DNA of 6,499 bases from Gammaproteobacteria bacterium (GTDB lineage: Bacteria > Pseudomonadota > Gammaproteobacteria > Pseudomonadales > Pseudohongiellaceae), in assembly GCA_016762995.1 (NCBI GenBank), contig JAESUT010000106.1, positions 1,370 through 7,868 on the forward strand. Reading direction: 5' to 3'. This document shows positions 1 through 6,003 of this stretch, piece after piece; positions within the stretch are counted from its first letter, which is position 1; each line of letters opens with the position of its first letter. The translations under genes were made by a program, and so were the position numbers. The notes beneath the pieces were generated by a model. The model had not been told where the DNA came from and did not search any database. It worked only from the letters and a program-made list of their open reading frames with translations.

Positions 1-1
1 C

Positions 2-610
2 TACCCACACGTAGACAAGATTATCCCTCTGATGGCCGAGGGGAAGATATTGCCGTATTTGGACATACCATTTCAGCACGCTAGCCTGAAAGTGCTGAAG
101 GCAATGAAACGTCCCGCCGCAACAGAAAAGGCGCTCGGCAGGATTTTGAATTGGCGCGCACAATGTCCTGACATCACGCTACGCAGTACATTCATCGTCG
201 GTTTTCCTGGCGAAACTGATGCCGACTTCGAGGAGCTCCTAGAGTTTCTAGAGATCGCCCAATTGGATCGAGTCGGCTGCTTTCAATATTCAGCAGTGGA
301 CGGTGCTGCTGCTAATGAGCTTGCAAATCCCGTAGCCGAAGAGCTAAAGGCGGAGCGCTGGGAACGCTTTATGGCAGTCCAGCAAGAGATAAGCACGAAA
401 AAACTGAAGGCAAAGATTGGCCAAGTTATCGAAGTGTTAGTAGATGAAGCGAGCGCAGAGAAAATTGTCGCGCGATCTGCCGCAGATGCGCCAGAGATCG
501 ACGGCAATGTATTCATCCAGCCAGATTCAGATGTCGAGGCAGGTGACTTTATTCAGGTAAAGATTGATGACGCCGACGAGTATGACCTCTATGGCTCAAT
601 TGCCAGCTAG
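2..610 (+). CDS. rimO: Ribosomal protein S12 methylthiotransferase RimO, C-terminal part (5' end outside window)
   Basis: RimO is a cytoplasmic radical-SAM enzyme that adds a methylthio group to a conserved aspartate of ribosomal protein S12. The reading frame is open from base 2, so the gene starts before the window; 202 of the usual roughly 440 residues are present. Visible in this fragment: the radical-SAM barrel signature PYLDIPFQH (residues 18-26), the GFPGETD segment (67-73), the FQYSAVDGA stretch (94-102) that corresponds to FxYSPVEGA in the family, the ERWERFM linker (118-124), and a C-terminal TRAM domain from about residue 133 to the end. The N-terminal MTTase domain and the cluster-binding CxxxCxxC are upstream of the window and cannot be checked. 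The TRAM part and the wording YSAVDGA favour RimO over its relative MiaB. The stop codon TAG (608-610) lies 34 bases from the convergent stop of the next gene. Confidence 0.95.
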   Translation, partial: YPHVDKIIPLMAEGKILPYLDIPFQHASLKVLKAMKRPAATEKALGRILNWRAQCPDITLRSTFIVGFPGETDADFEELLEFLEIAQLDRVGCFQYSAVDGAAANELANPVAEELKAERWERFMAVQQEISTKKLKAKIGQVIEVLVDEASAEKIVARSAADAPEIDGNVFIQPDSDVEAGDFIQVKIDDADEYDLYGSIAS

Positions 611-644
611 ATCGATCCTAGCAATCTCAGTACCGAAAATTACG

Positions 645-1031
645 TTAAAGAATCACATGACACAGCATCATGATCGCAAACATGGCGAGAGGGAAAACTC
701 CCTCCACAACTGCAGCATAGCTGCCATTGTCGTCGAATAGGCCTGAAGCGATCATTAAGACACTAAGGGTTAGCGCTATCAACATAGCCAGCATCAACGC
801 ATCGCTCGCAGCCACAACACCGATTAGCCAAGCAAGTAAACAGGTGCCGACTAACTGCAATATCAACGCCGCCTTGGGCTGTGTAGACCCTTCTCCAATT
901 TCAATACCCACTCCCGCGGCCCATTTCTCACCGAACATCATCGGCGAAAACCAAAACGCGCCTAGGCCAAAACTTAAAATAGCGCCAATGCCAACTGCCA
1001 ACCAATTCACACCCGTAGTAAGTTCACCCAT
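645..1031 (-). CDS. DUF1761-type small integral membrane protein
   Basis: This is a 128-residue, very hydrophobic protein with four predicted membrane helices, at roughly residues 7-28, 53-73, 76-96 and 105-127. The N-terminal NWLAVGIGAILSF segment followed by AFWFSPMMFGEKW (25-37) is the signature I associate with the DUF1761 family, whose function is unknown. The start ATG (1029-1031) is preceded by GAGGGG six bases upstream, which supports this start. The gene converges on rimO with only 34 bases between them, and it is divergent from the M20 hydrolase across 205 bases. It appears to be a single-gene unit. The overlapping plus-strand open frame (727-1050) is a shadow of it. Family assignment is from memory of the motif; no function is inferred. 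Confidence 0.8.
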   Translation of the reverse strand: MGELTTGVNWLAVGIGAILSFGLGAFWFSPMMFGEKWAAGVGIEIGEGSTQPKAALILQLVGTCLLAWLIGVVAASDALMLAMLIALTLSVLMIASGLFDDNGSYAAVVEGVFPLAMFAIMMLCHVIL

Positions 1032-1118
1032 CTCTGTCCCCTCTTCGTAGTGTTAATTTTTCCTTTATTGGGATACCAAATACAAGCAATCTCATCTTCG
1101 CGCCACTATTTACATACG

Positions 1119-1148
1119 TCAACAGGCATTCAACAGGAATCTGATTCC
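1119..1148. repeat. Tandem 11-base direct repeat with overlapping 13-base palindrome, possible operator
   Basis: TCAACAGGCAT (1119-1129) is followed immediately by TCAACAGGAAT (1130-1140), matching at 10 of 11 positions, so the period is one helical turn. The second copy runs into an odd palindrome, GGAATC-T-GATTCC (1136-1148). The element lies in the divergent gap between the DUF1761 gene and the M20 hydrolase, 88 bases before the hydrolase start. The placement suits a regulator binding site, but no protein is known for it and chance is possible. Confidence 0.35.
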
Positions 1149-1236
1149 AAGCCTAGCAGAGCGGTAAAAAAGAAAGTAATCTAAGACCATGCCCAATAGT
1201 TAAACCCTATGAATCTAGTCGCCTGAGGATACCTCC

Positions 1237-2841
1237 ATGCTTTCATTCCGCCTGCAAATCGCATTGCTATTTTCTCTGCTTGCCTCCACAAGTCTCGCGC
1301 AGACAACCCCCGGCGCACCGTTCACCGGCCTGAAAGCTGAGATGGCCAGCAGCATCGAGGCGAAGTCGAAAATGACGCAAGAAATCATCGACACCCTCTT
1401 CTCCTTCTCCGAGTTAGGGTTTCAGGAATTTGAGACTCAGCGCTATCTCACCGAATTGCTCACTGAGAACGGCTTCGATATTGAAATCGGTGTCTCCAAT
1501 ATTCCCTCCTCCTGGTGGGCAAGCTGGGGCAGCGGCGAACCGGTCATCGCTCTAGGCTCGGATGTCGATGGTATTCCTCGCGCATCACAGATGCCGGGAG
1601 TTGCCTACCGACAGCCGATGATAGAAGGTGCGCCCGGGCATGGTGAAGGGCACAATTCAGGGCAGGCAGTTAACATTGTTGCGGCACTGGCAGTAAAAGA
1701 AATCATGGAGAGAGAGAATCTACCGGGCACCATCGTGCTGTGGCCTGGCATCGCCGAGGAACTACTGGCAACTAAGGCATGGTATGCACGCGACGGCTTG
1801 TTCGATAACGTAGATGCCGTCCTCTTTACCCATGTATCAAACAATATGAGTGTTAGCTGGGGCGATGCGAGGGGCACGGGACTGATTTCAGTCGAATATC
1901 TTTTTGATGGAGTGGCCGCCCACGGCGCCGGCGACCCATGGAAGGGCCGAAGCGCCCTCGATGCGGTCGAGCTCATGAATGTCGGATGGAACTTTCGCCG
2001 TGAACACCTACACCCCTTACAGCGTTCTCACTATGTTATTAGCAACGGCGGCGATCAGCCCAATGTGGTGCCCTCTTTTGCGAGCGTCTGGTACTTCATT
2101 CGCGAAATCACCGCAGAAAACATCATGGAAAATTTTTCAACATTGCAACGAGTCGCCGAAGGCGCAGCGATGATGACCGACACGACCGTTAGTAGGAAAA
2201 TAGTCGGTGCCGCTTGGCCTAGACATTTTAATCGACCCATCGCCCTTGCCATGAATGACAACATTAAGGCCGTAGGTTTGCCCACATGGTCAGAAGACGA
2301 TCAGCGCTTTGCCAAAGCACTGCAAACACTAATGGGCTCGGATAATCCACAGGGTCTGGCCACAGATCTTTCCGGTATAGCCGAGCCTCTGGAAACTCCC
2401 GTATCTGGAGGCTCGGATGACATTGGCGACATCTCCTGGAATGTGCCAACTGTCACCTTACGCTATCCATCGAATGTGAGAGGCCTGCAAGGACATCATT
2501 GGTCTAGTGCTATGGCCATGGCCACGCCGATTGCTCACAAGGGTGCCACCGCGGGCGCCAAGGTTGTAGCCGCTACAATGCTGGACCTGATTCAAGATCC
2601 CTCCCTAATCCGCGATGCCCAAACCTACTTCGATGATGTGCAGACAGCCGAGGTGCAGTACGAGCCCTTCATCGGGCCAGACGATGCCCCTGCCATCGAG
2701 AAGAATGCCGAGATCATGGCCCAGTTCAAGCCGCGATTGGAGGAGCTGTACTACGATGCTTCCAGGTTCGACACCTATCTAGAGCAACTCGGCATCGAAT
2801 ACCCACAATTGGAACCAAACTTAATCCAACGAAACCAATAG
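1237..2841 (+). CDS. Exported M20-family amidohydrolase/peptidase, AbgB-like
   Basis: Predicted metal-dependent amidohydrolase of peptidase family M20, closest in motif order to AbgB (p-aminobenzoyl-glutamate hydrolase subunit). The substrate is unknown but is probably an N-acylated amino acid or peptide-like amide. The 534 residues begin with a Sec signal peptide (1-21, ending SLA before QTT), so the enzyme should be periplasmic or secreted, unlike cytoplasmic AbgB (about 480 residues). Landmarks: WGSGEPVIALGSDVDGIP (97-114), the metal segment GHGEGHNSG (134-142), AEELLATK with acidic E174/E175 (173-180), FTH with H199, AAHGAGDPWKGRSALDAVELM (227-247) in the dimerisation/lid region, GGDQPNVVPS (271-280), GSDDIGDISWNVPTV (392-406), and GHHWS (419-423). 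By analogy with plant ILL2, ligands would be position 137, H139, E174/175, H199 and H420/421. Position 137 is Glu where M20D members have Cys. The start is supported by GAGG (1225-1228) eight bases upstream. The next gene follows after 78 bases. Confidence 0.88.
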   Translation: MLSFRLQIALLFSLLASTSLAQTTPGAPFTGLKAEMASSIEAKSKMTQEIIDTLFSFSELGFQEFETQRYLTELLTENGFDIEIGVSNIPSSWWASWGSGEPVIALGSDVDGIPRASQMPGVAYRQPMIEGAPGHGEGHNSGQAVNIVAALAVKEIMERENLPGTIVLWPGIAEELLATKAWYARDGLFDNVDAVLFTHVSNNMSVSWGDARGTGLISVEYLFDGVAAHGAGDPWKGRSALDAVELMNVGWNFRREHLHPLQRSHYVISNGGDQPNVVPSFASVWYFIREITAENIMENFSTLQRVAEGAAMMTDTTVSRKIVGAAWPRHFNRPIALAMNDNIKAVGLPTWSEDDQRFAKALQTLMGSDNPQGLATDLSGIAEPLETPVSGGSDDIGDISWNVPTVTLRYPSNVRGLQGHHWSSAMAMATPIAHKGATAGAKVVAATMLDLIQDPSLIRDAQTYFDDVQTAEVQYEPFIGPDDAPAIEKNAEIMAQFKPRLEELYYDASRFDTYLEQLGIEYPQLEPNLIQRNQ

Positions 2842-2919
2842 GCTATTTGTGTTTTCATCAACTGCAGCAGATTATTTTGTCATTGTAGTGCTTGGGTCAT
2901 TCGCAAAGCCTCCGCACTG

Positions 2920-3576
2920 ATGCTAAAACTAGACAGATTATTTCCCAGCTCCAAACTGCTCGCCCTGCCCGCGCTGTTGCTGGTCGGGACCTGCCTTGCC
3001 CAGTCCGATTCTCAATCGGTAGTCACCGAAGTAGACTTGGATCTAGCGAGCCAGGAGTATCGAAATCCTCCGCCAAGAGAGCTGACAGTTCTCATGCAAA
3101 CACTCTCCTCAGAGCAAATCGACCGAGCCGTTCTGAATAGACTGATGCTAGAAATAAACTCAACGCCTGCGATCATCAAAGCCCGCATCGAAATCAACGG
3201 CAGTCAGCTACAGGAATTATTTATTACCCTTTCCAATGCCAGCAGTTTCATCAATGACAGTGAAATGGCCAACGTGCGCGAGATGTGCGCAGCGTGGGAT
3301 ACTTCGGCAGCCACCGGTGAAGCACGAATAATTGCAGCCTTAGCCGCCTATAAGGCTCGCGAACAGCTCACCCAGAGTTTCATCGCAAAATACTATCGCA
3401 TTGTGTTATCCGACATCGAATCTCTTCTAGATGAAAAATCCCTGCCCTTGTTTCGCGCCTACATGAACGACAGGCGACGGCGACTAGCGAATGCTGGAAT
3501 GACATCCTGGGGTTCTCCAGTACAGAATATTAGCGCCGGCACTGATACTATTGATTTCCATTGCCGCACACACTAG
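2920..3576 (+). CDS. Exported protein of unknown function
   Basis: I do not recognise this 218-residue protein. The N-terminus has a basic start, then a hydrophobic run LLALPALLLVGTCLA (13-27) typical of a Sec signal peptide, with likely cleavage after CLA (25-27). Although C25 is present, VGTC is a poor lipobox, so a lipoprotein is less likely. The mature part is mostly helical in character, with a charged helix-rich region at about 135-190 (including the RRRR run at 185-188). Two cysteines, C123 and C215, could form a disulfide in the periplasm. No clear Shine-Dalgarno sequence precedes the ATG, and no alternative in-frame ATG, GTG or TTG lies close upstream. It sits 78 bases after the M20 hydrolase and 21 bases before the isomerase gene, so co-transcription with one or both is plausible. 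Coding is supported by length, a signal peptide at the N-terminus and tight spacing to the next gene. Confidence 0.7.
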   Translation: MLKLDRLFPSSKLLALPALLLVGTCLAQSDSQSVVTEVDLDLASQEYRNPPPRELTVLMQTLSSEQIDRAVLNRLMLEINSTPAIIKARIEINGSQLQELFITLSNASSFINDSEMANVREMCAAWDTSAATGEARIIAALAAYKAREQLTQSFIAKYYRIVLSDIESLLDEKSLPLFRAYMNDRRRRLANAGMTSWGSPVQNISAGTDTIDFHCRTH

Positions 3577-3597
3577 AAATATCATTGGAGTTAAGCT

Positions 3598-4467
3598 GTG
3601 AGCTATAAGTGTTTTGAAGTTTCCATTGAGAATAAAATCGCCCATATTGTTCTAAACCGCCCCGAAAAGCGAAACAGCATGATTCCGGAATTCTGGGATG
3701 AGTTACCCGAAATCGTAAAAGAAATTGACGCGAATTCTGAGGCGCGCGTTATCGTTATTTCTTCTACAGGCCCTCATTTTACGGCAGGCATCGATACGGC
3801 TGTGTTCAGCAACAACGCAGAGCAAAGTGAGGATCCTAAAGTCGCCGAGAAACAGAGACGCACGCACGGGGCGAAACTCTACGACACTGTCGGTTACTTA
3901 CAACAAACCTTCACCTGCCTTGAAGAATGCAGAGTTCCAGTTCTCGCAGCCATTCAAGGTGGTGTCATCGGCGGGGGTGTAGATCTGATCACCGCCTGCG
4001 ATATGCGCTACATGACAGAGACAAGTTTTCTCACTATATTCGAAATCAATATTGGCATGACCGCCGATGTCGGCACCTTCCCACGCATAACAAAGCTGCT
4101 ACCGGAGGGCGTGGTCAAAGAACTCGCCTACACCGGACGCCGAATGTCTGCGGTGGAGGCGAAATCATTGGGTTTCGTAAACGAGATATTTCCTGATCAA
4201 GAATCCCTGTTAGAGGGAGTCATGAAAATAGCGCAGCAGATAGCTAGTAAAGCGCCTTTAGCGATCTATGGCAGTAAACGCATCATAAATTATTCACGCG
4301 ATCACAGCACGGCTGACAGCCTCGACTACATCGGCATCTGGAATGCTAGCATGCTGCAAAATGCCGAAATCATCGAAGCGATGACGGCAGCGGCGGAAAA
4401 ACGTCCAGCTGAATTTGTCGATATACCGAAAAAGAGAAGGAAGATGGGGTCTAGCATAGCCGATTAA
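3598..4467 (+). CDS. Enoyl-CoA hydratase/isomerase, delta(3,5)-delta(2,4)-dienoyl-CoA isomerase (ECH1) type
   Basis: Crotonase-superfamily enzyme predicted to shift double bonds of 3,5-dienoyl-CoA to 2,4-dienoyl-CoA, an auxiliary step in beta-oxidation of unsaturated fatty acids with odd-position double bonds. It is cytoplasmic here. The 289 residues show HFTAGIDTAVF (60-70) for CoA/oxyanion binding, the second oxyanion loop GGVIGGGVDLITACDMRY (121-138), and FEINIGMTADVGTFPR (148-163). The acidic residues D129, E149 and D157 have exactly the spacing (20 and 8) of rat ECH1 Asp176, Glu196 and Asp204. The C-terminal YSRDHSTADSLDYIGIWNASML (232-253) also closely resembles ECH1. A basic tail KKRRK (278-282) extends the usual end. 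The start codon is GTG (3598-3600), chosen because GGAG (3587-3590) stands seven bases upstream. It follows the unknown exported gene by 21 bases and probably ends the plus-strand cluster. Confidence 0.9.
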   Translation: MSYKCFEVSIENKIAHIVLNRPEKRNSMIPEFWDELPEIVKEIDANSEARVIVISSTGPHFTAGIDTAVFSNNAEQSEDPKVAEKQRRTHGAKLYDTVGYLQQTFTCLEECRVPVLAAIQGGVIGGGVDLITACDMRYMTETSFLTIFEINIGMTADVGTFPRITKLLPEGVVKELAYTGRRMSAVEAKSLGFVNEIFPDQESLLEGVMKIAQQIASKAPLAIYGSKRIINYSRDHSTADSLDYIGIWNASMLQNAEIIEAMTAAAEKRPAEFVDIPKKRRKMGSSIAD

Positions 4468-4484
4468 GGGTTCACCTTTCGGGC

Positions 4485-4532
4485 GGCCGGGGACCGGGCC
4501 AATTCGATGCCGCCAACTTTAGTTGCGCGGCA
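4485..4532. terminator. Two adjacent GC-rich hairpins between convergent genes, possible bidirectional terminator
   Basis: The first hairpin (4485-4500) pairs GGCC with GGCC and GG with CC around a GGA loop, with one bulged G. The second (4508-4532) pairs T+GCCGC with GCGGC+A and CAAC with GTTG around a TTTA loop, with one bulged C at 4526. They lie in the 92 bases between the convergent ends of the isomerase gene and the small minus-strand ORF. Neither strand has a U-tract right after the stems, so a classic intrinsic terminator is not shown; the stems could instead stabilise 3' ends. Confidence 0.3.
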
Positions 4533-4559
4533 CTGTGACAGATGTCGGCGTTAAAGGAA

Positions 4560-4718
4560 CTACTTAGCTAAGCCCTCGCCTTCTTGCGAATTCACCTCTT
4601 TTTTCTTGCGCAGTAGACGACTAATAGTGTCTTGCAGATCTGCTTTCTTCTTCGCTTCCTCGGAATTCGCACCCGGAGTCACTTCGTTTTCTTTCTGGTC
4701 ATCTGAAATTTCGTTCAT
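4560..4718 (-). CDS. Small highly charged protein, 52 residues, unknown function
   Basis: This short frame encodes 52 residues starting MNEISDDQKENEV and ending EGEGLAK. It is preceded on the minus strand by AAGGAG with eight bases between GGAG and the ATG (4716-4718), one of the best ribosome binding sites in the window. The composition is dominated by Lys, Glu, Asp, Gln and Arg. An acidic N-terminus leads to a probable amphipathic helix (about residues 20-41, EEAKKKADLQDTISRLLRKK) with a strongly basic end (RKKK, 37-40), then an acidic tail. There is no signal peptide, membrane segment or cysteine. It lies 58 bases after the XRE regulator gene on the same strand; TTGAAA (4776-4771) starts the gap and could be a weak -35 element, with TAGATA 16 bases on. 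I do not recognise the family. It could be a nucleic-acid or ribosome-associated small protein, but that is only a guess from charge. Confidence 0.6.
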   Translation of the reverse strand: MNEISDDQKENEVTPGANSEEAKKKADLQDTISRLLRKKKEVNSQEGEGLAK

Positions 4719-4776
4719 AGTAACTGCTCCTTATTGTGGACATTCTACTATCTATAGAGCGAAGTGTCTTTTTCAA

Positions 4777-4989
4777 TTATTTCTTGTAGCTAAATACGCT
4801 CTCCAATGGCTTAGCGAAAACAGCAGAGATTCGAAATGCCACTTCCAATGACGGAGAGTATTTACCAAGCTCAATCGCATTTACAGTTTGTCTCGTTACT
4901 CCTATCTGCTTGGCAAGATCCAGCTGTGTCATATCGGAATGCGCGGCACGTAACTGGCGTATGCAATTACTTATCGGGAGGTCAGGCAT
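4777..4989 (-). CDS. Short XRE/Cro-type helix-turn-helix transcriptional regulator
   Basis: This is a 70-residue DNA-binding protein made almost entirely of a Cro/C1-type HTH domain. The core MTQLDLAKQIGVTRQTVNAIE (20-40) is the helix-turn-helix, with recognition helix around TRQTVNAIE (32-40), followed by GKYSPSLEVAFRISAVFAKPLESVFSY, the usual closing helices of the compact YozG-like group. The chosen ATG (4989-4987) overlaps the TGA of the upstream membrane-protein gene as TGATG and has AAGGGG six bases before it, which indicates translational coupling. A longer frame from 5082 would add 31 residues lying inside the upstream gene, with no family support. By analogy with similar membrane-protein/XRE pairs, it probably regulates its own operon or a few nearby genes; its target is not known. 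Confidence 0.88.
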   Translation of the reverse strand: MPDLPISNCIRQLRAAHSDMTQLDLAKQIGVTRQTVNAIELGKYSPSLEVAFRISAVFAKPLESVFSYKK

Positions 4990-5414
4990 CAATAGCCCCT
5001 TCTGTATTGTTTGATCAGTAATGAAGCGCGAAGAATTTCCGCCACTATTATTGCGCCTAGATACAGCATTCCAAACCCCCAATTTCCAGCGTGAATATGG
5101 ATCATGGGAAACGTGACAGCCACAACCAAGCCGATCAACGTGATATAGGCGATCCGCGACGCCTTATACGCGAAGAGCTGATCCCGCTCATCTATTGGAA
5201 TGCCCGCATCCTCCGGAGAGAGTTTGCGCGCCACTAGCAGCAGCACACACTCCAACACAATGAATGCAGTTATGGCGATCGCCGCAAGATGCATCAAATA
5301 GCGAAAATTAGGTTCGCTCTGATGATAGACGCTAACCATAAAAACGTAATAGGGAAGAAACACGACAAGCAGCGCAAATATTGTGACCCAAGCTCTCTTT
5401 TCACGAAAAGACAT
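4989..5414 (-). CDS. Four-helix membrane protein with DERD motif, partner of the XRE regulator
   Basis: A 141-residue inner-membrane protein with four predicted helices at about 9-29, 40-61, 87-107 and 113-133, and a basic C-terminus (KQYRRGY). The hydrophilic loop between helices 2 and 3 carries IDERDQLFAYKASRIAY (74-90). A DERD motif followed by a small-residue and Arg segment is what I associate with DUF2178-like membrane proteins, which are often encoded directly before a short XRE regulator, as here. Function in such pairs is not established; the membrane protein may sense envelope state or control the regulator. The ATG (5412-5414) has GAGGTG five bases upstream. The stop TGA shares its last base with the regulator's ATG. 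The gene follows the exported protein gene after 51 bases, probably in one transcript. Confidence 0.82.
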   Translation of the reverse strand: MSFREKRAWVTIFALLVVFLPYYVFMVSVYHQSEPNFRYLMHLAAIAITAFIVLECVLLLVARKLSPEDAGIPIDERDQLFAYKASRIAYITLIGLVVAVTFPMIHIHAGNWGFGMLYLGAIIVAEILRASLLIKQYRRGY

Positions 5415-5465
5415 GCTGACACCTCTGATTCCTAGTGATTATGTGGAGAATGAGTTTCTTGAATA

Positions 5466-5882
5466 CTATGGGGGGCCTACGAGTGCCACGCTGAAATTGG
5501 CACAACTCGCCAAGACCTGAGGATCTTCGCGGATAATCTCAAGCAATTGTCCTGGAATATCCTTTATGTGCACAACGAACGCTTCCGCATCGTCCCCGAA
5601 TTTTTCTGAAGATCGCACTAACGCAAAAACTTGCTCTTGGTAATATTCCAAATTCACATTCTCAGCACCCTCTGCAAAGATCTCTACGGTAAGCGCATAA
5701 ACGTCATCGTAGAAGGGCTGCCCACATAATGCAAAGTCGTTCTGGCGCATACTTACAGTAGCAGGTGCATCAGAGACTCTATGCATCTCAAGAAACTGAC
5801 CCTCACCCTGCGAATCCGCCGCTAAATGAAAGCCTAAGAATGTTAGAAGAACCGCAGTTAAGCCTAGCAAAATAGTTTTCAT
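5466..5882 (-). CDS. Small exported protein of unknown function
   Basis: This 138-residue protein is not recognised. It starts MKTILLGLTAVLLTFLGFHLAADS, a clear Sec signal peptide with probable cleavage near residues 21-23. The mature part is acidic and soluble, with two cysteines (C53 in ALCGQPF, C127 in ASCANF) that could form a disulfide. The start at 5882 is preferred over the longer frame from 5972 for two reasons: GAGGG lies nine bases upstream of it, and the extra 30 residues would hide the signal peptide and run through the 5943-5964 palindrome. It is the first gene of the minus-strand cluster, 51 bases ahead of the four-helix membrane protein. It is divergent from the carboxylase gene, so the two may share the operators in the 220-base gap. 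Confidence 0.75.
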   Translation of the reverse strand: MKTILLGLTAVLLTFLGFHLAADSQGEGQFLEMHRVSDAPATVSMRQNDFALCGQPFYDDVYALTVEIFAEGAENVNLEYYQEQVFALVRSSEKFGDDAEAFVVHIKDIPGQLLEIIREDPQVLASCANFSVALVGPP

Positions 5883-5942
5883 AGCGTAGAGCCCTCTTTC
5901 CCAGTGAAGATAAGGATGTAAGTTCATGACAAACTCAAAATT

Positions 5943-5964
5943 CGTGTCAAATATATTTGACACG
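5943..5964. promoter_or_regulatory. Perfect 22-base palindrome, probable operator
   Basis: The left arm CGTGTCAAATA (5943-5953) is mirrored exactly by TATTTGACACG (5954-5964), so all 11 pairs match with no spacer. Each strand contains TTGACA, a perfect -35 consensus, inside the palindrome (5957-5962 on plus, 5950-5945 on minus). A bound dimeric repressor could therefore block initiation in either direction. It lies 60 bases before the exported protein start at 5882 and 138 bases before the carboxylase start. The cognate regulator is not identified; the XRE regulator four genes away in the same divergent cluster is one candidate. Confidence 0.6.
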
Positions 5965-5974
5965 CCACTCATTC

Positions 5975-6003
5975 TAGACGGAGATTAATCGCGTGTCTAA
6001 TAT
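5975..6003 (+). promoter_or_regulatory. Candidate sigma-70 promoter for the carboxylase gene
   Basis: TAGACG (5975-5980, four of six to TTGACA) and TAATAT (5998-6003, four of six to TATAAT) are separated by 17 bases. Transcription would start near 6010, giving a leader of roughly 90 bases before the carboxylase ATG. The -10 element falls inside the second operator copy (5992-6013), as expected for repression. An alternative pair, TTGCAC (6052-6057) and TAACTT (6075-6080), also has 17-base spacing but a poorer -10. Confidence 0.3.

Noticed and set aside
606..622. Inverted repeat GCTAG/CTAGC at the rimO stop, as a terminator
   Set aside because: Only five pairs around a seven-base loop, no GC-rich stem and no T-tract on either strand.
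727..1050. Plus-strand open frame of 107 residues
   Set aside because: It lies over the DUF1761 gene, has low-complexity Ala/Pro/Ser composition, no domain and no good ribosome binding site; it is a shadow of the minus-strand gene.
4606..4851. Plus-strand open frame of 81 residues
   Set aside because: It runs antisense to the small charged ORF and the end of the XRE gene, is rich in Ser/Phe as expected for an antisense shadow, and lacks a ribosome binding site.
4990..5082. N-terminal extension of the XRE regulator from an ATG at 5082
   Set aside because: The 31 extra residues overlap the membrane-protein gene in another frame and do not look like an HTH protein; the ATG at 4989 has its own AAGGGG and a TGATG overlap.
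5922..5950. Minus-strand promoter using the TTGACA inside the palindrome
   Set aside because: No convincing -10 is found at 16 to 18 bases; the best, TGAACT, matches only three of six. The -35 resemblance is noted but no promoter is claimed.
5883..5972. N-terminal extension of the small exported protein from an ATG at 5972
   Set aside because: It would bury the signal peptide and pass through the perfect palindrome; the ATG at 5882 has GAGGG upstream.
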